Assembly (NCBI GenBank): GCA_023390055.1
Contig: JAEWDP010000078.1
Location: 1 to 64,000, forward strand
DNA from: Pseudomonadota bacterium
GTDB taxonomy: Bacteria; Pseudomonadota; Alphaproteobacteria; Rhizobiales; Rhizobiaceae
Direction: 5' to 3'
Length of the DNA: 64,000 bases
Numbering within the stretch: position 1 is the first letter of the stretch; every line of letters begins with the position of its first letter. The notes under the pieces are model-generated. The model worked only from the letters and a program-made list of their open reading frames with translations. It ran no database searches and had not been told where the DNA came from. Shown here in pieces: positions 1-8,298 of the stretch. Made by a program: the position numbers and the translations under genes.

Positions 1-158
1 GCATGGTATAGTTCCTTCTGGGGATCCCAATCTTATTATTTTAAGTTTAAACTATATGCCGTGCTGGATATCGGTCAAGTTCTTTTGCGTGATGGATCAC
101 GCTCGGCAACGGAACCTTTGACAATTCAAATACTGCTTCGTAACTGTTCGCTGGATGG

Positions 159-680
159 ATGGAGATAATCGAAATGGAAGCGGCAAGCGCCGACCTGGAA
201 ATGATTGTGCATGGGCCGAGTGGCCGTAACAAGCCGGAAACCCGGCTCTGGTTGCGCATGCTGTCAACGACCAAGCTTATTACGACGGAAATCCGGCGTC
301 GGCTTCGCGCCGAGTTTGGTGCGACGTTACCGCAGTTTGATTTGATGGCGCAGCTATATCGGGAAAAGGATGGCCTTCGCTTGGGAGAACTGTCCAAGCG
401 TACCATGGTAACGAATGGCAATGTGACCGGCCTCGTAGAACGTCTGGAGGCAGATGGACTCGTGAAGCGGGTGACACCCGACGGGGACCGACGCGTCACC
501 GTTGCGCAATTGACACCAAAAGGGACAGACCTCTTCATCGCGATGGCTGCATCTCACGAAAGCTGGCTGCGTGATATCATGTCCGACGTCGATCTGCCCA
601 CGATCGATTCGCTATGGGCGGAGGTCGGTGCTGTTAAAGAATCTGCCAGAAACCACCTGTCCGGTGCAGCATTCGAGTAA
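159..680 (+). CDS. MarR family transcriptional regulator
   Basis: This 173-residue protein has the MarR winged-helix layout. An N-terminal helical dimerisation segment is followed by the recognition region at about residues 80-100 (GELSKRTMVTNGNVTGLVERL), then the wing with the DPDGDRR-like turn (here TPDGDRRVTVAQLTPKG). MarR proteins bind palindromic operators as dimers and usually release DNA on binding phenolic or other small ligands. The ligand cannot be told here. A TTGACA-like box at 118-123 with a weak box at 141-146 could be its promoter. Alternative ATG starts exist at 174 and further in. It stands alone, with glutaminase 190 bases downstream on the same strand, so a shared role is only a guess. 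Confidence 0.9.
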   Translation: MEIIEMEAASADLEMIVHGPSGRNKPETRLWLRMLSTTKLITTEIRRRLRAEFGATLPQFDLMAQLYREKDGLRLGELSKRTMVTNGNVTGLVERLEADGLVKRVTPDGDRRVTVAQLTPKGTDLFIAMAASHESWLRDIMSDVDLPTIDSLWAEVGAVKESARNHLSGAAFE

Positions 681-874
681 CGTCCCCCTGTCAAAAGGAC
701 GTTACTTTCCGGCAAGGGGAGGGCAAAGTTTTTGCCCCGACAACAGGACTAACCGAGCGGAGTTGACATCACGATCATGCGACGTCCCACACGCGATACA
801 ATCCAATTGTGTCCCACCAGACGCCCTAAATACTTTCCCGGCCTGAATTCCGGGTTTCGCGAGCGTGAAATACG

Positions 875-1822
875 ATGAAGGTTGGTCTCCAGGTGGAAGA
901 TTTGCAGGCGATAGTGGATGAAATCCATGATGAGCTTACGCCTCGCCTGGGGGAAGGCAAGGTCGCAGACTACATTCCTCAATTGGCGCATGTTGATCCA
1001 CGAAAGCTGGGTATCGCGGTTATTGATGTCGCGGGAACGCTGTACAAGGCTGGCGACTGCGACGAGCCCTTTTCCATCCAGAGTATTTCAAAGGTATTCA
1101 CCCTGACACTTGCGCTGGGCAAGCATGGTGAGAATGTATGGAAGCGAGTCGGTCGCGAACCGTCGGGTTCGGCATTCAACTCGGTCGTGCAACTGGAGGC
1201 CGAGCAGGGAACGCCTCGCAATCCCTTCATCAATGCCGGTGCTATCATGGTGAGTGACCTCGTCTTGGCCGGCCATACGCCGCGCGAAGCAATCGGGGAG
1301 ATTGTCCGCTTTGTCCGGTACCTGGCTGATGACGAGACAATTGCAATCGATCCCGCTGTTGCAAAGTCCGAAGCGGCAACTGGCTATCGCAATATTGCAC
1401 TCGCCAATTTCATGCGTAGCTTCGGAAAGCTCGAACACCCGGTCGAACATGTGCTCGGGGTGTATTTTCATCATTGTGCGTTGGCGATGACGTGCACGCA
1501 ACTTGCCCGTTCAGGTCTATTCCTCGCCGCCTCAGGACGCAATCCGGTTACTGGCCACACTGTTGTGTCTCGACAGCGGGCACGGCGCATCAACGCCTTG
1601 ATGCTGACCTGCGGACATTATGATGGGTCGGGGGATTTTGCCTATCGGGTCGGCCTTCCCGGTAAAAGCGGTGTGGGTGGAGGAATCCTCGCGGTTGCGC
1701 CAGGCAAGGCCTCAGTGGCTGTCTGGTCCCCCGGTCTCAATCACCACGGCAATTCGAAGGTGGGATCACTGGCACTTGAGCTGCTGACGCAGAAAACCGG
1801 CTGGTCCGTTTTTGGACCGTGA
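875..1822 (+). CDS. glsA: Glutaminase (L-glutamine amidohydrolase, GlsA type)
   Basis: Glutaminase hydrolyses L-glutamine to L-glutamate and ammonia in the cytoplasm. The 315-residue protein matches the usual length of the bacterial GlsA family, which has a serine beta-lactamase-like fold. The Ser-x-x-Lys catalytic pair is S70/K73 in SISK. Other family blocks are NPFINAGAI near residue 115, the central RNIALANFMRSFG stretch, and the C-terminal GKSGVGGGILAVAPGK glycine-rich block. The ATG at 875 gives a full-length N terminus beginning just before the first helix. It is flanked by non-coding DNA on both sides and appears monocistronic. Confidence 0.96.
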   Translation: MKVGLQVEDLQAIVDEIHDELTPRLGEGKVADYIPQLAHVDPRKLGIAVIDVAGTLYKAGDCDEPFSIQSISKVFTLTLALGKHGENVWKRVGREPSGSAFNSVVQLEAEQGTPRNPFINAGAIMVSDLVLAGHTPREAIGEIVRFVRYLADDETIAIDPAVAKSEAATGYRNIALANFMRSFGKLEHPVEHVLGVYFHHCALAMTCTQLARSGLFLAASGRNPVTGHTVVSRQRARRINALMLTCGHYDGSGDFAYRVGLPGKSGVGGGILAVAPGKASVAVWSPGLNHHGNSKVGSLALELLTQKTGWSVFGP

Positions 1823-1966
1823 TATTGCCGATACGAGTGTGTCAGGCTGGTCGAGAGCAAGGCAAGGTACTACGGAAGCCGGACCGCCGCCCTGGATGAA
1901 CGGATTAATGGGCGGATCGGACGGTGCAGGTTGCGCCCAAAGGCTTTAAATTCTTTCGTCGGCAGT

Positions 1967-3121
1967 TTACGCTCGATAGACGCAAGTGCCGTCAATCCAG
2001 GTGCTTCTAATCGTCAGATCGTCCCCAAGCAAGACGAAGTCAGCATCAAATCCTGGTTTCAGCGCGCCCTTTTTATCAGCGACCTGCGCGGCTTCGGCTG
2101 GATGACCCGACACCATTTGTATCGCTTCCTCCAGTGATAGTCCGACAGTGTGGTGCAGGAATCTGAACGAAGAGATCATGTCGATATCTGCTCCGGCAAG
2201 CGTGCCGTCTCGAAGTGTCAGTCTTTTGTTGCGGCGTAGTATTTCGCGGCCGTTAAGTGTGAAACTGGTGAGGTCCGTGCCGATCGGCGACATGGCGTCT
2301 GTGACGACAAAAATGTGTCCGGGCCCCGTTTTCGAACGCAGTGCCACACGCATCGCTGTCGGGTGGACGTGGATGCCATCGGCAATGATGCCGGCATGAA
2401 GGCAGCCATTGTCGAGAGCAGCGCCTACCATGCCGGGTTCGCGGTGCCCGAGTGGGCTCATGGCGTTGAACAGATGTGTGACAGTTCGCGCGCCCGCATT
2501 TGCGTAGCGTTCGGCGGTTTCGAAACTGGTTTCGGTATGGCCGAGGCTGACGATGAGCCCCGCCTCGGCCATACGGGCAACCTGGCCCTCCAGGACATTT
2601 TCAGGTGCGACCGTGACCATCATTGCTGGAAAGACGCTCCGGCAATCGAGAAGCTGTTGAAGATCGGCTTCCTCCATCGGGCGTATGAGAGCGGGGTCAT
2701 GCGCTCCCTTGCGCGCTACGGAAAGATGCGGGCCTTCGAGATGGAGACCCAGGAAACCGGGAAGCCTTTGCGAGATTGCGTTCCGACCAGCAACAATTGC
2801 GGCCATCGTTGTTTCGCGGGTATCGGTGATCAATGTTGGCAAGAGAGCCGTTGTACCGAAACGTGCATGGGCAGTACAGATCGTTCGAATACCTTCGATG
2901 CTTGGTGCGTCATTGAACATTACGCCGCCGCCGCCATTGACCTGAAGATCAATGAAGCCAGGCACCAAGATATCGGCTTCGGCAGAAATGGGGGTTGCGT
3001 GCGCCGGTATGTCCGCCTCCGGGACAATGTCGGTGATCGTTCCATCGCAGATCAGAAGCGCTGCTTCGTCGTACCAGGTTTTGCCGTCGAAAATGCGTGC
3101 CCCGAAAATCGCTTTGGTCAT
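1967..3121 (-). CDS. nagA: N-acetylglucosamine-6-phosphate deacetylase NagA
   Basis: NagA removes acetate from GlcNAc-6-phosphate to give GlcN-6-phosphate, the committed step of amino-sugar use and wall recycling. The 384-residue protein is an amidohydrolase-fold enzyme. It shows the metal-site glutamate block HLEGPHLS, the histidine blocks GHTETSFE and THLFNAMSPLGHREPG, and the catalytic aspartate block VTDAMSP. The reading frame stays open upstream, but the ATG at 3121 (MTKAIFGARIFDG) is the likely start because it overlaps the stop of the upstream SIS gene in an ATGA junction. It is the last gene of the minus-strand kinase-GntR-SIS-nagA operon. Confidence 0.96.
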   Translation of the reverse strand: MTKAIFGARIFDGKTWYDEAALLICDGTITDIVPEADIPAHATPISAEADILVPGFIDLQVNGGGGVMFNDAPSIEGIRTICTAHARFGTTALLPTLITDTRETTMAAIVAGRNAISQRLPGFLGLHLEGPHLSVARKGAHDPALIRPMEEADLQQLLDCRSVFPAMMVTVAPENVLEGQVARMAEAGLIVSLGHTETSFETAERYANAGARTVTHLFNAMSPLGHREPGMVGAALDNGCLHAGIIADGIHVHPTAMRVALRSKTGPGHIFVVTDAMSPIGTDLTSFTLNGREILRRNKRLTLRDGTLAGADIDMISSFRFLHHTVGLSLEEAIQMVSGHPAEAAQVADKKGALKPGFDADFVLLGDDLTIRSTWIDGTCVYRA

Positions 3122-4146
3122 TTTGTTTCGGTCACCTTCCTGAGTGCTGCTGGGGCGTCTGGATTGAAGCCGCGATTGCGCGACCAGGACTCGACGAAAC
3201 TGTAGAACGGCAGGATGAGGCAAACGGCGTCAGTTAGCGGATGGCCGGTTGCAATGAATGGCAATGCGGTTGCTTTCTCTACATTATCTGATGTCGCAAA
3301 GGTGAGTGCGCCCTTTTCGGCCAATCCATCCACGAGTTGCACTGTTGGCAATTCGGCTCGATCACGAGCTGTAAATGCAATGACTGGAAAATGCTGGTTA
3401 ACGAGTGCAACCGGCCCATGCAGGACCTCTGCCGCGGAATATGCTTCCGCGTGCATATTGGCGGTTTCCTTGAATTTGAGGGCCGCCTCGCTCGCGATTG
3501 CAAGTGCTGGGCCCCGGCCAAGCATGAACAGCGAATCCTCATCGCCCAATTGGTCTGCAAGATCGCGCCATTCTATTGAAATGGCCTTTGATGCATGGTC
3601 AGGAAATGCGCGCAACGCAATACGCAGTTCCCTATCATCAGTCCATTCGGCAAGAAGGGCGAGACCGGCAATGATAGAATTGACATAGGACTTGGTCGCT
3701 GCAACGGCCAGCTCAGGGCCGGCATTGATGTCGACCGCATGGCTGCAGGCGTCAGCGATGGGGGAGGGTAGCGTATTGGTCAAAGCCATGGTCAGTGCGC
3801 CGGCGTCCGTTGCCGATTTTGTCATGGCAACGATATCGGGGCTCTTGCCGGACTGCGAAATGGTGATGGCTGCACCATCACCGAGCCTCATGGGCGCATC
3901 ATAGATTGATGCCAATGAGGGCCCCAGCGAAGCAACCGGTCGCCCGGTTGAAAGCTCGATGGCGTACTTGACGAAGCTCGCTGCATGATCTGATGAACCG
4001 CGAGCGATCGTGACAAGAAAGGCGGGGTCGTGATCTCGAAGTGCACGCCCTGCTGTTGCAATCACTTCTGAAGATCGGTCAAGCAGCCGGGTCACCGCGT
4101 CTGGTATTTCGTCGATTTCCTGGCGCATGTGCGTCGGCATCATCAT
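3118..4146 (-). CDS. SIS-domain amino-sugar phosphate deaminase/isomerase (NagB-II/GlmS-like)
   Basis: The 342-residue protein has two tandem SIS domains (about residues 30-165 and 195-325) and lacks the glutaminase domain of GlmS. Recognisable blocks are IARGSSDHAA, ISQSGKSPDIVA, ELAVAATKSYVN and the AEVLHGP motif typical of GlmS-related isomerases. Stand-alone double-SIS proteins beside nagA commonly act as GlcN-6-phosphate deaminases (NagB-II), giving fructose-6-phosphate and ammonia. No classical NagB is seen in the locus, so that role fits. The gene overlaps both neighbours (GntR upstream, nagA downstream) by four bases, which indicates translational coupling. Substrate assignment comes from context. 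Confidence 0.9.
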   Translation of the reverse strand: MMMPTHMRQEIDEIPDAVTRLLDRSSEVIATAGRALRDHDPAFLVTIARGSSDHAASFVKYAIELSTGRPVASLGPSLASIYDAPMRLGDGAAITISQSGKSPDIVAMTKSATDAGALTMALTNTLPSPIADACSHAVDINAGPELAVAATKSYVNSIIAGLALLAEWTDDRELRIALRAFPDHASKAISIEWRDLADQLGDEDSLFMLGRGPALAIASEAALKFKETANMHAEAYSAAEVLHGPVALVNQHFPVIAFTARDRAELPTVQLVDGLAEKGALTFATSDNVEKATALPFIATGHPLTDAVCLILPFYSFVESWSRNRGFNPDAPAALRKVTETK

Positions 4147-4904
4147 TCTCCTAACGTAAGCTCGGCTACAAAGTCGTACGTATCGCCGCGATAGAGTGAA
4201 CGGGTGAACTCAACGACCCGGCCAGAGGCAAGGTAGGAAATGCGTTCAATTGACAGGCCTGCCGCTCCCACAGGTACGGCCAGCAACTTTGCTTCCGGTT
4301 CTTTCACATTGCAGGCTGAAATGCGTTGAATTGCGCGTATGGGCCGGGCATCCATCCTTTCGAGTTCCGCGTAGAGCGAAGAAGAAACAGCGGCCGGGTC
4401 TGGCAGAAATTCTGAAGATATGCTCGCGCGCTCGATCGCAAGGGGCATGTCGTCGCTGATGCGAAGGCGTCCGATGCGTCCCACCAGTGTGCCTGCGGCG
4501 ACACCCAGCATCATCATTTCTTCGGGGGACGGATGGAACAGGCCGCGCTCCAGCCATTCTGAACGTGTGGCCAGTCCGCGGCGCGCCATGTCCTCCGTAA
4601 ACGATGTCAGCCGAGACAGGGGTTGTTGTACCCGCGAAACCGGCTTGACGACAAAGGTACCTGACCCTTGGCGTCGGACGAGCAGGCCAGCGTTCACCAG
4701 ATCATCGACCGCCTTACGAACTGTCACACGGCTGATATTGGCATAATTGGCAAGGTCGCGTTCTGCCGGGAGGGCATCTCCATGGCTGAGGCGACCTGCA
4801 TGGATGGCATCTTCGAGTGTCTGGCGCAGTCGCAGGTAAAGTGGGCCGCCGCTTGCGGCCCGCAAGCTGTCCAGCGGCAGTATGGAGGCCAGGCTGTTGC
4901 TCAT
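4143..4904 (-). CDS. GntR family (HutC/UTRA type) transcriptional regulator of the amino-sugar locus
   Basis: This 253-residue protein has an N-terminal GntR winged helix (about residues 22-90; GDALPAERDLANYANISRVTVRKAVDDL followed by RRQGSGTFV) and a C-terminal UTRA effector domain (about 105-250). UTRA regulators such as NagR/YvoA and DasR sense GlcNAc-6-P or GlcN-6-P. Placement between the kinase and deaminase genes of an amino-sugar operon suggests a repressor responding to a phosphorylated amino sugar. Its likely targets are the paired 20-base repeats at 5804-5823 and 5949-5968. It overlaps the kinase stop and the deaminase start by four bases each. Confidence 0.93.
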   Translation of the reverse strand: MSNSLASILPLDSLRAASGGPLYLRLRQTLEDAIHAGRLSHGDALPAERDLANYANISRVTVRKAVDDLVNAGLLVRRQGSGTFVVKPVSRVQQPLSRLTSFTEDMARRGLATRSEWLERGLFHPSPEEMMMLGVAAGTLVGRIGRLRISDDMPLAIERASISSEFLPDPAAVSSSLYAELERMDARPIRAIQRISACNVKEPEAKLLAVPVGAAGLSIERISYLASGRVVEFTRSLYRGDTYDFVAELTLGE

Positions 4905-5782
4905 TGTCGGACAACCTCCGTCCCGAAATTCTTGACCGCCAGTGCAACTGCGCCCGTTAACGCATCTGCAAGCGGTTCAACGAGGCGCGTTCGGTGGCGC
5001 TCTGCCAGATATGCGGGATAGACCTTGGCCAGGCCGCCGAGCAGGCAAAGGGGACCATTGCCATGTCTTGCAACCTCGTCCAGCGCCTCGTTGACATGAA
5101 CTGCGGCCTGACGGATCAGCCTGAGGGCAGTTGCGTCGCCGAGATTGGCAAATTCCACGACCTTTGGTGCGTATCGGCCAAAGTCACCAGGTTGCGCGGC
5201 ACGGGCGAAGTCAACAATGTTGCGGGGATCGTGGTCAAACGCATCGAGAAGGCTTGACGTCAGTTGGCTTGTCGAATGAATGCCATCGTGAACGAGCAGT
5301 GCCTCCTGGAGTGCGGCATGGCCGAGACGTGCACCACCGCCGAGATCTCCGACCTGAAAACCCCAGCCGCCTAGATAGCGAAGCCTGCCTTCGTGACGGG
5401 TAATGAATATTGTGCCGGTGCCAACGATCGCGATCGTGCCGTCACTGTCGCCAATCGCGCCCTGAAGGGCAATCAGCCCATCGGAGACAATCTGCGAGCG
5501 GGCAAATGGAAGGCGCGCCTGCACATAGGAAATGGCATCGCCGACATTGTTGCCGGCAAGCCCAAGCAATGCTGAACAACGATGGATGAGATTTTCATCC
5601 AGGCCCGCCAGATACAATGCCTGACGGGAAGCCTCGCTTATATGCTTGAGCGCCGTGTCGGGATCAGTCAGAATATTTGAAGGGCCGCTATTGCCGCGGC
5701 CGAGAATGCGGCCAGCGTTGTCAGCAACCGCTGCACGACAGCTTGTTCCTCCACCATCAATACCAATGAAATAATCCGACAC
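4901..5782 (-). CDS. BadF/BadG/BcrA/BcrD-type sugar kinase, probable GlcNAc/MurNAc kinase
   Basis: The 293-residue protein belongs to the ASKHA ATPase family that includes human NAGK and clostridial MurK. The phosphate-1 loop IGIDGGGTSCRAAV lies at residues 6-19, and GTGTIF and LGGWGFQVGDLGGGARLG form the second nucleotide/sugar region. It would phosphorylate GlcNAc and/or MurNAc with ATP. With murQ divergent beside it, MurNAc is a serious candidate substrate. The GTG start at 5782 is chosen because a GGAGGT ribosome site lies seven bases upstream; the longer ATG frame to 5854 would include the operator-like repeat. It is the first gene of the minus-strand operon. Confidence 0.9.
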   Translation of the reverse strand: MSDYFIGIDGGGTSCRAAVADNAGRILGRGNSGPSNILTDPDTALKHISEASRQALYLAGLDENLIHRCSALLGLAGNNVGDAISYVQARLPFARSQIVSDGLIALQGAIGDSDGTIAIVGTGTIFITRHEGRLRYLGGWGFQVGDLGGGARLGHAALQEALLVHDGIHSTSQLTSSLLDAFDHDPRNIVDFARAAQPGDFGRYAPKVVEFANLGDATALRLIRQAAVHVNEALDEVARHGNGPLCLLGGLAKVYPAYLAERHRTRLVEPLADALTGAVALAVKNFGTEVVRQ

Positions 5783-5803
5783 GTGGTGACCTCCATAGTT
5801 AAA

Positions 5804-5823
5804 GATACCAAAAAAATACCAAT
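5804..5823 (-). promoter_or_regulatory. Operator-like repeat upstream of the kinase-nagA operon
   Basis: Read on the minus strand this is ATTGGTATTTTTTTGGTATC, containing two TTGGTAT elements ten bases apart. A further ATTGGTA element abuts it (5824-5830 region). The plus-strand copy at 5949-5968 matches at 19 of 20 positions and points the opposite way, toward murQ. It ends 22 bases before the GTG start. Probable binding site of the GntR regulator encoded in the operon. Confidence 0.7.
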
Positions 5824-5948
5824 TACCAATAGTGAATAGGAGCAACTTTAGCATTGTACGGTTAAGAGACTGATTATATGCAATAAAATTGATGATCAGG
5901 GGCCTCGGTTAACGATTTCGATGCTTTTGTTAATTTTGCTTCTGGACA

Positions 5949-5968
5949 ATTGGTATTTTTTTGGCATC
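5949..5968 (+). promoter_or_regulatory. Operator-like repeat upstream of the murQ-ABC operon
   Basis: The sequence ATTGGTATTTTTTTGGCATC differs by one base from the minus-strand copy at 5804-5823 and ends 22 bases before the murQ ATG, the same distance as the other copy from its start codon. The symmetry argues for shared control of both arms of the locus. Confidence 0.7.
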
Positions 5969-5990
5969 ATTTTAGCAGAGGGAGAAGCCG

Positions 5991-6905
5991 ATGAACGGAA
6001 CGGCCACGGAGGCTAGGCATGGGGAAGCGCAAGGGTTAGACGTTCGGCCGTCGCGCGACATCCTTGATCTCCTTGCGGTGGGACAGCAGGCGGCTGCGCA
6101 TGTTGTCAATGATTCCATTCCTGCTATGGAAGCCGGTGCTGAACTCATGGCTCGGGCAATTCGTGACGGCGGCAGGCTCATCTATGCGGGTGCAGGCAGT
6201 TCCGGACTGATGGCCATGGCAGATGCCCTCGAATTGCCTGGCACCTACGGTATTCAAAGAAAGCAGATTGTTGTGCTCCTTGCCGGTGGTGTTGACAGTC
6301 TTGCGGAGCTTGCCGGTGCTCCGGAGGATGATGTGGTGCTGGCAGAAAAGGATGCAGATACAATCGGCCCGGATGATTGTGTCATCTGTGTTTCTGCGAG
6401 TGGTTCGACACCCTATGCTGTTGCCATTGCCGCCATTGCGTGTCGCCGAGGTGCCAAGGTCATTGCGATTGCCAACAATCCTGGGGCCCCGCTGTTCATG
6501 CATGCGGATGTGTCCATTCTGCTTGAAACGCCACCAGAGGTGATTGCCGGTTCAACCAGGATGGGTGCAGGGACTGCGCAGAAGATTGCCTTCAACATGC
6601 TATCCACACTCGCTGCCGTGAAACTTGGCCATGTTCATGATGGACATATGGTCAATCTTCTTGCGGATAATGAGAAACTGCATGCCCGTGCCGTGCGCAT
6701 GGTCGCAGATATCGCGGGCATTGGCGAGGAGGATGCGTCGCGTCACATTGAGCACGCCTCTGGATCGGTGAAGATCGCGGTCCTGTTGTGTGCCGGCGCG
6801 CCGGATGCAGAAGTTGCCCGCGCGATCCTTGCCCGTTCGGGAGGGGTTCTGCGTGTGGCCTTGACTGAATTTAACGTTGCAACCGAGTTCCACAATCGCG
6901 CCTGA
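5991..6905 (+). CDS. murQ: N-acetylmuramic acid 6-phosphate etherase MurQ
   Basis: MurQ cleaves the lactyl ether of MurNAc-6-phosphate, yielding GlcNAc-6-phosphate and D-lactate. The 304-residue length is typical. The SIS fold shows AGAGSSGLMAMADALELPGTYG near residues 63-85 (the glutamate in ELPGTYG is at the expected active-site position), CVSASGSTPYAVA, and the signature GSTRMGAGTAQKIAFNMLST near residue 185. The product feeds NagA in the divergent operon. An AGAGGGAGAAG ribosome site precedes the ATG. It heads the plus-strand operon with the ABC importer, which suggests that MurNAc or a muropeptide sugar is the imported compound. Confidence 0.96.
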   Translation: MNGTATEARHGEAQGLDVRPSRDILDLLAVGQQAAAHVVNDSIPAMEAGAELMARAIRDGGRLIYAGAGSSGLMAMADALELPGTYGIQRKQIVVLLAGGVDSLAELAGAPEDDVVLAEKDADTIGPDDCVICVSASGSTPYAVAIAAIACRRGAKVIAIANNPGAPLFMHADVSILLETPPEVIAGSTRMGAGTAQKIAFNMLSTLAAVKLGHVHDGHMVNLLADNEKLHARAVRMVADIAGIGEEDASRHIEHASGSVKIAVLLCAGAPDAEVARAILARSGGVLRVALTEFNVATEFHNRA

Positions 6906-6932
6906 AGCGCGAGAACGAAGAGGGAGAACATC

Positions 6933-8189
6933 ATGACCCGCGTACTGAAAGGCATGCTTTTCGCCACAACCATGCTTGCCCCGGCAGGTCTGGCATTGGC
7001 GCAAGAAACCCAGCTGACAATCGAAAGCTGGCGCAATGACGACCTGCCAATCTGGCAGGAGAAGATCATTCCCGCATTTGAAGCAGCGCATCCGGACATT
7101 AAGGTGACCTTCGCACCCATGGCACCGACCGAATACAATTCGGCCGTCAATGCCAAACTGGAAGCCGGAACTGGCGGCGATCTCATAACGTGCCGTCCTT
7201 TCGACCTGTCGCTTGCCATGTTCGAAAAGGGGCAGCTGGCTCCCCTGAATGACCTGCCCGGGATGGAAAATTTCTCTGACGTTGCCAAGTCGGCCTGGAC
7301 CACGGACGATGGCAGCACGACGTTCTGTGTCCCGATGGCCTCGGTTATCCATGGTTTCATATACAACAAGGCCGCATTTGAAGAACTCGGTGTTGAAGTG
7401 CCGGAAACCGAAGATGAGTTTTTTGCTGTCCTTGAGAAACTCAAGGAAGACGGCAACTACATTCCGCTTGCCATGGGTACAAAGGATCAATGGGAAGCTG
7501 CGACCATGGGCTACTATAATATTGGTCCAAACTACTGGAAAGGTGAGGAAGGAAGAAAGGCCCTGATCGCCGGAACCCAGAAGCTTACCGACCCGCAGTG
7601 GGTCGAACCATATGCGACACTTGCTAAATGGAGAGACTATCTTGGTGATGGTTTCGAAGCGCAGACCTATCCGGACAGTCAGAACCTTTTCACGCTTGGA
7701 CGTGCGGCAATCTACCCGGCGGGATCGTGGGAAATTGCGCCATTCAAGTCGCAGGCTGATTTCGAGATGGGCGCATTTCCTCCGCCAGTGAAGGCCGAAG
7801 GCGACAAATGCTATATTTCCGATCACAACGATATCGGTATAGGCCTCAATGCCAACAGTAAGAACGCTGAAGCTGCCAAGGTCTTCCTGTCCTGGGTTGC
7901 TTCACCAGAGTTTGCCGATCTTTACGCAAACTCGGCACCAGGCTTCTTCAGTCTGAACTCCACCCCCGTTACGATGCAGGATGAACTGGCTCAGGAATTT
8001 GTTTCCTGGCGCGAGAATTGCGAAACGACGATCCGTCCGAGTGCTGCAATTGTCGGTCGTGGCGATCCGAACCTGGATCTCGAAATGTGGCGGGTGTCTG
8101 CAAATGTCATAAACGGCACGATGACCCCTGAGCAGGCTGGAGAAGAGACCCAGAAAGGCCTCGATAGCTGGTACAAGCCTGCCAATTAA
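6933..8189 (+). CDS. ABC transporter substrate-binding protein (carbohydrate, family 1)
   Basis: The 418-residue protein starts with a Sec signal peptide (MTRVLKGMLFATTMLAPAGLALA, cleavage about residue 24 before QETQL). The mature part is a family 1 extracellular solute-binding protein like MalE/UgpB (EKIIPAFEAAHPDIKVTF; YPAGSWEIAPFK). It would capture the sugar in the periplasm for the two permeases downstream. Genes around it point to an amino sugar (MurNAc, GlcNAc or a disaccharide) as ligand, but specificity cannot be read from the sequence. A strong hairpin follows the gene at 8224-8254. Confidence 0.93.
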   Translation: MTRVLKGMLFATTMLAPAGLALAQETQLTIESWRNDDLPIWQEKIIPAFEAAHPDIKVTFAPMAPTEYNSAVNAKLEAGTGGDLITCRPFDLSLAMFEKGQLAPLNDLPGMENFSDVAKSAWTTDDGSTTFCVPMASVIHGFIYNKAAFEELGVEVPETEDEFFAVLEKLKEDGNYIPLAMGTKDQWEAATMGYYNIGPNYWKGEEGRKALIAGTQKLTDPQWVEPYATLAKWRDYLGDGFEAQTYPDSQNLFTLGRAAIYPAGSWEIAPFKSQADFEMGAFPPPVKAEGDKCYISDHNDIGIGLNANSKNAEAAKVFLSWVASPEFADLYANSAPGFFSLNSTPVTMQDELAQEFVSWRENCETTIRPSAAIVGRGDPNLDLEMWRVSANVINGTMTPEQAGEETQKGLDSWYKPAN

Positions 8190-8223
8190 TGATGACGGGA
8201 TGCCTCTTGTCTGCCTTTGCAGC

Positions 8224-8254
8224 TTCCTTCTCTCCGTTTGACGGAGAGAAGGAA
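8224..8254 (+). other. Intercistronic hairpin after the binding-protein gene
   Basis: TTCCTTCTCTCCG (8224-8236) pairs perfectly with CGGAGAGAAGGAA (8242-8254) around a 5-base loop, with no following T-run. Such hairpins after binding-protein genes commonly protect the upstream mRNA from 3' decay, giving more binding protein than permease. That function is inferred. Confidence 0.7.
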
Positions 8255-8298
8255 CGTGGCATTCCTGCCACCAGCAGACCAATCGACGGAACTGAATT

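Noticed and set aside
2315..3205. 296-residue plus-strand open frame
   Set aside because: It lies wholly antisense to nagA, which has clear family motifs, and has no ribosome site or recognisable domain.
6600..7826. 408-residue minus-strand open frame
   Set aside because: It is antisense to murQ and the binding-protein gene. Its residue composition (Arg, Gly, His, Cys-rich) is typical of a shadow frame.
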